Below are positions 6,184-8,879 of a stretch of DNA of 8,879 bases, one piece after another. Within the stretch, counting starts at the first letter, position 1. Each line of letters opens with the position of its first letter. Source of the stretch: Spirochaetaceae bacterium (GTDB taxonomy: Bacteria > Spirochaetota > Spirochaetia > SZUA-6 > RPPD01); contig RPPD01000057.1 in the NCBI GenBank assembly GCA_003818675.1, forward strand, positions 1 through 8,879, written 5' to 3'. A program made the translations under genes and the position numbers. Below the pieces are notes generated by a model. It ran no database searches, had not been told where the DNA came from, and worked only from the letters and a program-made list of their open reading frames with translations.

Positions 6184-7511
6184 AACTTGTCGAGTGCTGA
6201 CTTTGCCTCATTGCGTACGATTTCCGATGCGTCATCTGTTGCCATTTTTTCAACTCTGGGGCGCATGTCCGTATAACGATTTTTTGCGATTCCTCTTATA
6301 CCGGAAATTCTCAAGACAAAATAAGGATTTTCAATAAAAAGCGTATAAATACTCCGCAGTTCACCTGATTCAGTTGAAGCGAGTTTCCTGCTTATTATAT
6401 CCACCATTTTTTTATCGCGCTCCGCAGACTCTGCTTTAATCACCTGTTCAATTGCTCTGATTGTCTCTCCGCGCAGATGGCCGTCAACAAGCGCGTAAAA
6501 AACAATCTCCCGCACCAAAACGGAATTTTCCTTCTTTAAGAAATACTGGCGTAGAAAGTCTGCTGCCTCTGTTGTTCCTATTTTTCCAAGCGCTGTTGCT
6601 GCATCCATCCGGATTTTCTGTTCCGGATCCTTCTCTACCTTGTAGATAAGGATGGGCACAGCCTTGGCCGCCCCGGGGAATGACAAGCCCGCGCATGCTG
6701 CCTCCCTCACCTTCCAATGAGACTCCTTTAGTGCCTCTATCAGAATATCAACCGTTTCCTCTGTGTGAAAATACCCGAGCGCGGCAGTGGCCGAGGCCTT
6801 CACGAGAGGATCCTTTTCCAGGAATATTTTTTTCAGGATGGGTATTGCCTTTGGATTGCCGATCTTTCCCAGGGATTCGCTTGCGTACATGCGCCAGAGC
6901 CTGTTCTGGTCTGTATTGTCCACGATGGAAATAAGTTCGTCCACCGCGGCCTGCGATTTCACGTCCCCCAATGCAAGTATTATGTCGGGCTTTCTGTCCT
7001 CCTGCATTTCCGGATCGCGGAGTTTTTCCAGCAGGAGTTCACCAGCCTTGTCAGTTCCGAGTTTTCCAACAGCCCTTATTGCGCTCCCCGCGAGCAGTAT
7101 GTTGTCCGAATCCACAAGCTTTATTATTATATCAACAGCTTTTTCATATTTGATTTCCAGCAAGTATAAAAGAATCTGGCGCAGGAGTTCAGGCTCCTCA
7201 TTGTCGTAATTGGCTAAAATCGCATGCGCAGCCTCGGCCCCTTTGTCATATTTGATTTTGGTAAAAAATTCCAGAATAACGCGCCTGACTTCTGCTGAGA
7301 GCGAACGGCCGAGCACACTGACAAGCTCTGTATTGAGCCTTTCATCGCCCCGTTCCTGAAGCTTTTTAACGACCGCAATAACCTCCGAGTCAATACCATA
7401 CTGGAGTGTTTGCCGCCATTCAGCAAAGATCTGGTCAGTTGTTTTTTCCTCAGCCAGGCAGACACCTGAACAGATCGAGATGAATGCAAGTGCGTATATT
7501 ATTCGTTTCAT
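6180..7511 (-). CDS. Secreted HEAT-repeat (PBS-lyase-like) protein, coupled downstream of murJ
   Basis: This 443-residue protein has a signal peptide at 1-20 (K-R, hydrophobic core, C-L-A before E-E), pointing to the periplasm. A lipoprotein is less likely because neither cysteine (14 or 18) has a good lipobox. From ~40 to the end it is an array of roughly ten or more HEAT-like repeats of ~31 residues, with the recurring pattern A-x-x-A-L-G-x-I-G-x-x-x-A-x-x-x-L. Clear units include ~141-167, ~207-233, ~239-266 and ~303-330. Such solenoids bind other proteins; despite the PBS-lyase label these repeats imply no lyase activity. The ATG at 7511-7509 overlaps the murJ stop (TGA at 7510-7508) as ATGA, with AAGGAA just upstream inside murJ, which suggests translational coupling. 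Co-production with the flippase suggests a role in envelope or cell-wall assembly, but this is inferred only from position. Confidence 0.93.
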   Translation of the reverse strand: MKRIIYALAFISICSGVCLAEEKTTDQIFAEWRQTLQYGIDSEVIAVVKKLQERGDERLNTELVSVLGRSLSAEVRRVILEFFTKIKYDKGAEAAHAILANYDNEEPELLRQILLYLLEIKYEKAVDIIIKLVDSDNILLAGSAIRAVGKLGTDKAGELLLEKLRDPEMQEDRKPDIILALGDVKSQAAVDELISIVDNTDQNRLWRMYASESLGKIGNPKAIPILKKIFLEKDPLVKASATAALGYFHTEETVDILIEALKESHWKVREAACAGLSFPGAAKAVPILIYKVEKDPEQKIRMDAATALGKIGTTEAADFLRQYFLKKENSVLVREIVFYALVDGHLRGETIRAIEQVIKAESAERDKKMVDIISRKLASTESGELRSIYTLFIENPYFVLRISGIRGIAKNRYTDMRPRVEKMATDDASEIVRNEAKSALDKF

Positions 7512-8879
7512 TGTTGTTCCTTTTTCCCGAGCCTTCGCTTTATAATATCTTCGACAATATCCACCTTAAAAACAAGGCAGAGGAGCATGGCAATACCAAA
7601 GCCAGCCGCAGTCACCACAACCAGCCCTCCTGTTCGCTGAAAAAATCCCTTTAATAGTCCGGGCTCCACTACATAAACAATATATAATACACAAAGTAAC
7701 GCCAGCGGAATGTTTGCAATAAGGGTTTTTACACCAGTGACAATCATTTTCCTTATGCCCAGCAAGCCCAGTCTTCTGCGGGCGATTACGAGAAGAATTA
7801 TCGCGCCCGCAGTAAAGGCAATTGAATTGGCAACCGAGAGCCCCATGACGCGGAGGGCTGTCTCCTTGAGGATTAACGAACATATAACATCCACGGCAAG
7901 CATTATCCCCGCCGCCACAAGCGGAGTCTTGTAGTCCTTCATGGCGTAGAACAGTCGCTGAAAAAAAGTGAGCACACCTGTTGAAAAAAGGCCCAGGGCA
8001 AAGCCCATGAGCACCTGGTATGCCATGAGGGTCCCATGCGACGTGAACATCCCACGTTCCAGACTTGTTGAAATGACCTCGCGGCCAAGGAGGATGAGCA
8101 GAATAGTCGAGGGGACCAGCAGAATCAAAATAAACCGTATCGAGTAGTTAACAGTCTCCCGGAGGCCTGTGTTGTCCGAAAGAGTTACCTGGCGCGACAT
8201 CTGCGGGAACATTACGGTTATTACCGAATTTGCGAAAATTCCCATGGGAAGCTGGAAATACACCACAGCGTTCGATAGTGCCGAGACACTGCCTGGCTCA
8301 AGGCCTGAGGCAAAATAATTGGCGACAAGCTGGTTCACTGAAAAAATTGAGGCCGAGATCAGGACTGGAATCCACTGCCTTCTGATTGTCCTGAAATCCT
8401 CATTGCCAAATCTGAAATCTGGAACAAACCTGTATTTCTTTTTCAAAAACGCCGGCAGTTGAAAGAAAACCTGGGCTATGCCTCCAGTGAGTATTCCCAC
8501 TATATACCTGTACATGAGCGGAATTGGAATGAAAATGATTGCTCCGATCACTGCAATCGAAAACAGGATTGGCGTAATGGCGGGCACGACGAACACATGT
8601 GACGCATTCAAGGCTCCCAGAAGCACAGCGCTAATGCTGATGAACAGCAGGTACCACACTATCCACCTGAACAGCATTATGGCAAGTTCCATTCTGGTTG
8701 CAGGGAATGCATTTTCTGCATATGAGCGTAATATTTCCGTAAGCGGTGTTTCCCTGAAAGTGAGCAAAAGCGGGACAATCCTGTCCGCAAAGATTGCTGC
8801 AAATATCATCAGAGGTACCAGAATGGCTATGAGAAATCCCAGCAGGTTTCCTACAATCTTTCGCGCTCTGTTACCCGCA
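7508..8879 (-). CDS. murJ: MurJ (MviN) lipid II flippase, 5' end outside the window
   Basis: MurJ flips the peptidoglycan precursor lipid II across the inner membrane. The frame is open to the window edge, giving about 456 residues. The ATG at 8809-8807 is internal, because 23 in-frame codons precede it and the family usually has ~510-530 residues. About 70 residues are missing, including the first membrane helices and the region of E. coli Arg18, Arg24 and Arg52. The visible part is strongly hydrophobic with many transmembrane helices and family landmarks: G-A-L-N-A then A-I-T-P-I-L; G-G-I-A-Q-V-F-F-Q-L-P; Q-L-P-M-G-I-F near 8240-8254; and Y-A-M-K-D-Y-K-T-P, matching the conserved D-x-K-T-P motif. 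One oddity: the position of E. coli Arg270, five residues before the conserved proline, is Val (codon 8263-8261), and the preceding Asp269 position is also Val. Identity is secure from overall pattern; the substitution is typed by hand alignment. Confidence 0.95.
   Translation of the reverse strand, partial: AGNRARKIVGNLLGFLIAILVPLMIFAAIFADRIVPLLLTFRETPLTEILRSYAENAFPATRMELAIMLFRWIVWYLLFISISAVLLGALNASHVFVVPAITPILFSIAVIGAIIFIPIPLMYRYIVGILTGGIAQVFFQLPAFLKKKYRFVPDFRFGNEDFRTIRRQWIPVLISASIFSVNQLVANYFASGLEPGSVSALSNAVVYFQLPMGIFANSVITVMFPQMSRQVTLSDNTGLRETVNYSIRFILILLVPSTILLILLGREVISTSLERGMFTSHGTLMAYQVLMGFALGLFSTGVLTFFQRLFYAMKDYKTPLVAAGIMLAVDVICSLILKETALRVMGLSVANSIAFTAGAIILLVIARRRLGLLGIRKMIVTGVKTLIANIPLALLCVLYIVYVVEPGLLKGFFQRTGGLVVVTAAGFGIAMLLCLVFKVDIVEDIIKRRLGKKEQQ

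Noticed and set aside
6765..7209. Several overlapping plus-strand open frames of 84-140 codons opposite the HEAT gene.
   Set aside because: Three frames overlap each other opposite a well-patterned HEAT-repeat gene, have no ribosome sites and no recognisable domain.
7441..7511. HEAT protein as a lipoprotein through Cys14 or Cys18.
   Set aside because: The residues before either cysteine (I-S-I and S-G-V) do not give a normal small residue at -1, whereas C-L-A before E-E is a good signal peptidase I site.
7508..8809. MurJ starting at the internal ATG at 8809.
   Set aside because: The frame continues upstream to the window edge with MurJ-like hydrophobic residues, and the resulting 433 residues would lack the family's first membrane helices. 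This is a gene cut by the window, not a short MurJ.
1..8879. CRISPR arrays, tRNA or rRNA genes, insertion sequences, riboswitches.
   Set aside because: No regularly spaced direct repeats, cloverleaf-like segments, transposase-like frames with terminal repeats, or long structured leaders were seen by eye; nearly all the window is coding.

Overview
The window looks like chromosomal DNA from a spirochaete (Spirochaetota, exact lineage not resolved). The main evidence is the 891-residue protein at 1839-4514. It carries a complete GreA transcript-cleavage module only in its last ~155 residues, behind a ~735-residue helical extension. Long GreA proteins of about 900 residues are known from Borrelia and Treponema, whereas the E. 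coli protein has 158 residues. A relaxed lipobox lipoprotein and a MurJ lacking a normally invariant arginine fit this placement but do not prove it. No mobile element, CRISPR array, tRNA or rRNA was seen.

Layout. (1) 1-661, minus strand: a FecR-domain lipoprotein with its 5' end intact, running off the left edge. (2) 662-852: a divergent intergenic region with a good sigma70-type promoter for each direction. (3) 853-6103, plus strand: a tight three-gene operon. It encodes a cytoplasmic TPR protein, then (11-nt gap) the long GreA, then (5-nt gap) a secreted and membrane-anchored von Willebrand factor A protein. (4) 6104-6179: a short convergent gap with a possible weak terminator and a 19-codon hydrophobic mini-ORF of unclear status. 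(5) 6180-8879, minus strand: murJ (lipid II flippase, 5' end outside the window) followed by a secreted HEAT-repeat protein. The stop and start of these two genes overlap as ATGA, so they are probably translationally coupled.

How the genes may work together. The plus-strand operon places an RNA polymerase rescue factor next to a TPR scaffold and a periplasmic vWA protein with a cytoplasmic tail. The minus-strand pair places a peptidoglycan precursor flippase next to an exported helical-repeat scaffold. Nearly every protein here contains a protein-interaction fold (TPR, HEAT, vWA or FecR). Shared function beyond co-transcription is inference.

Most notable points: the multidomain GreA with an internal Tudor/CarD-like barrel candidate; the MurJ in which the positions of E. 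coli Asp269-Arg270 read Val-Val in a gapless hand alignment; the coupled MurJ/HEAT pair; and the vWA protein with a Thr-substituted MIDAS motif and an unassigned cytoplasmic domain.
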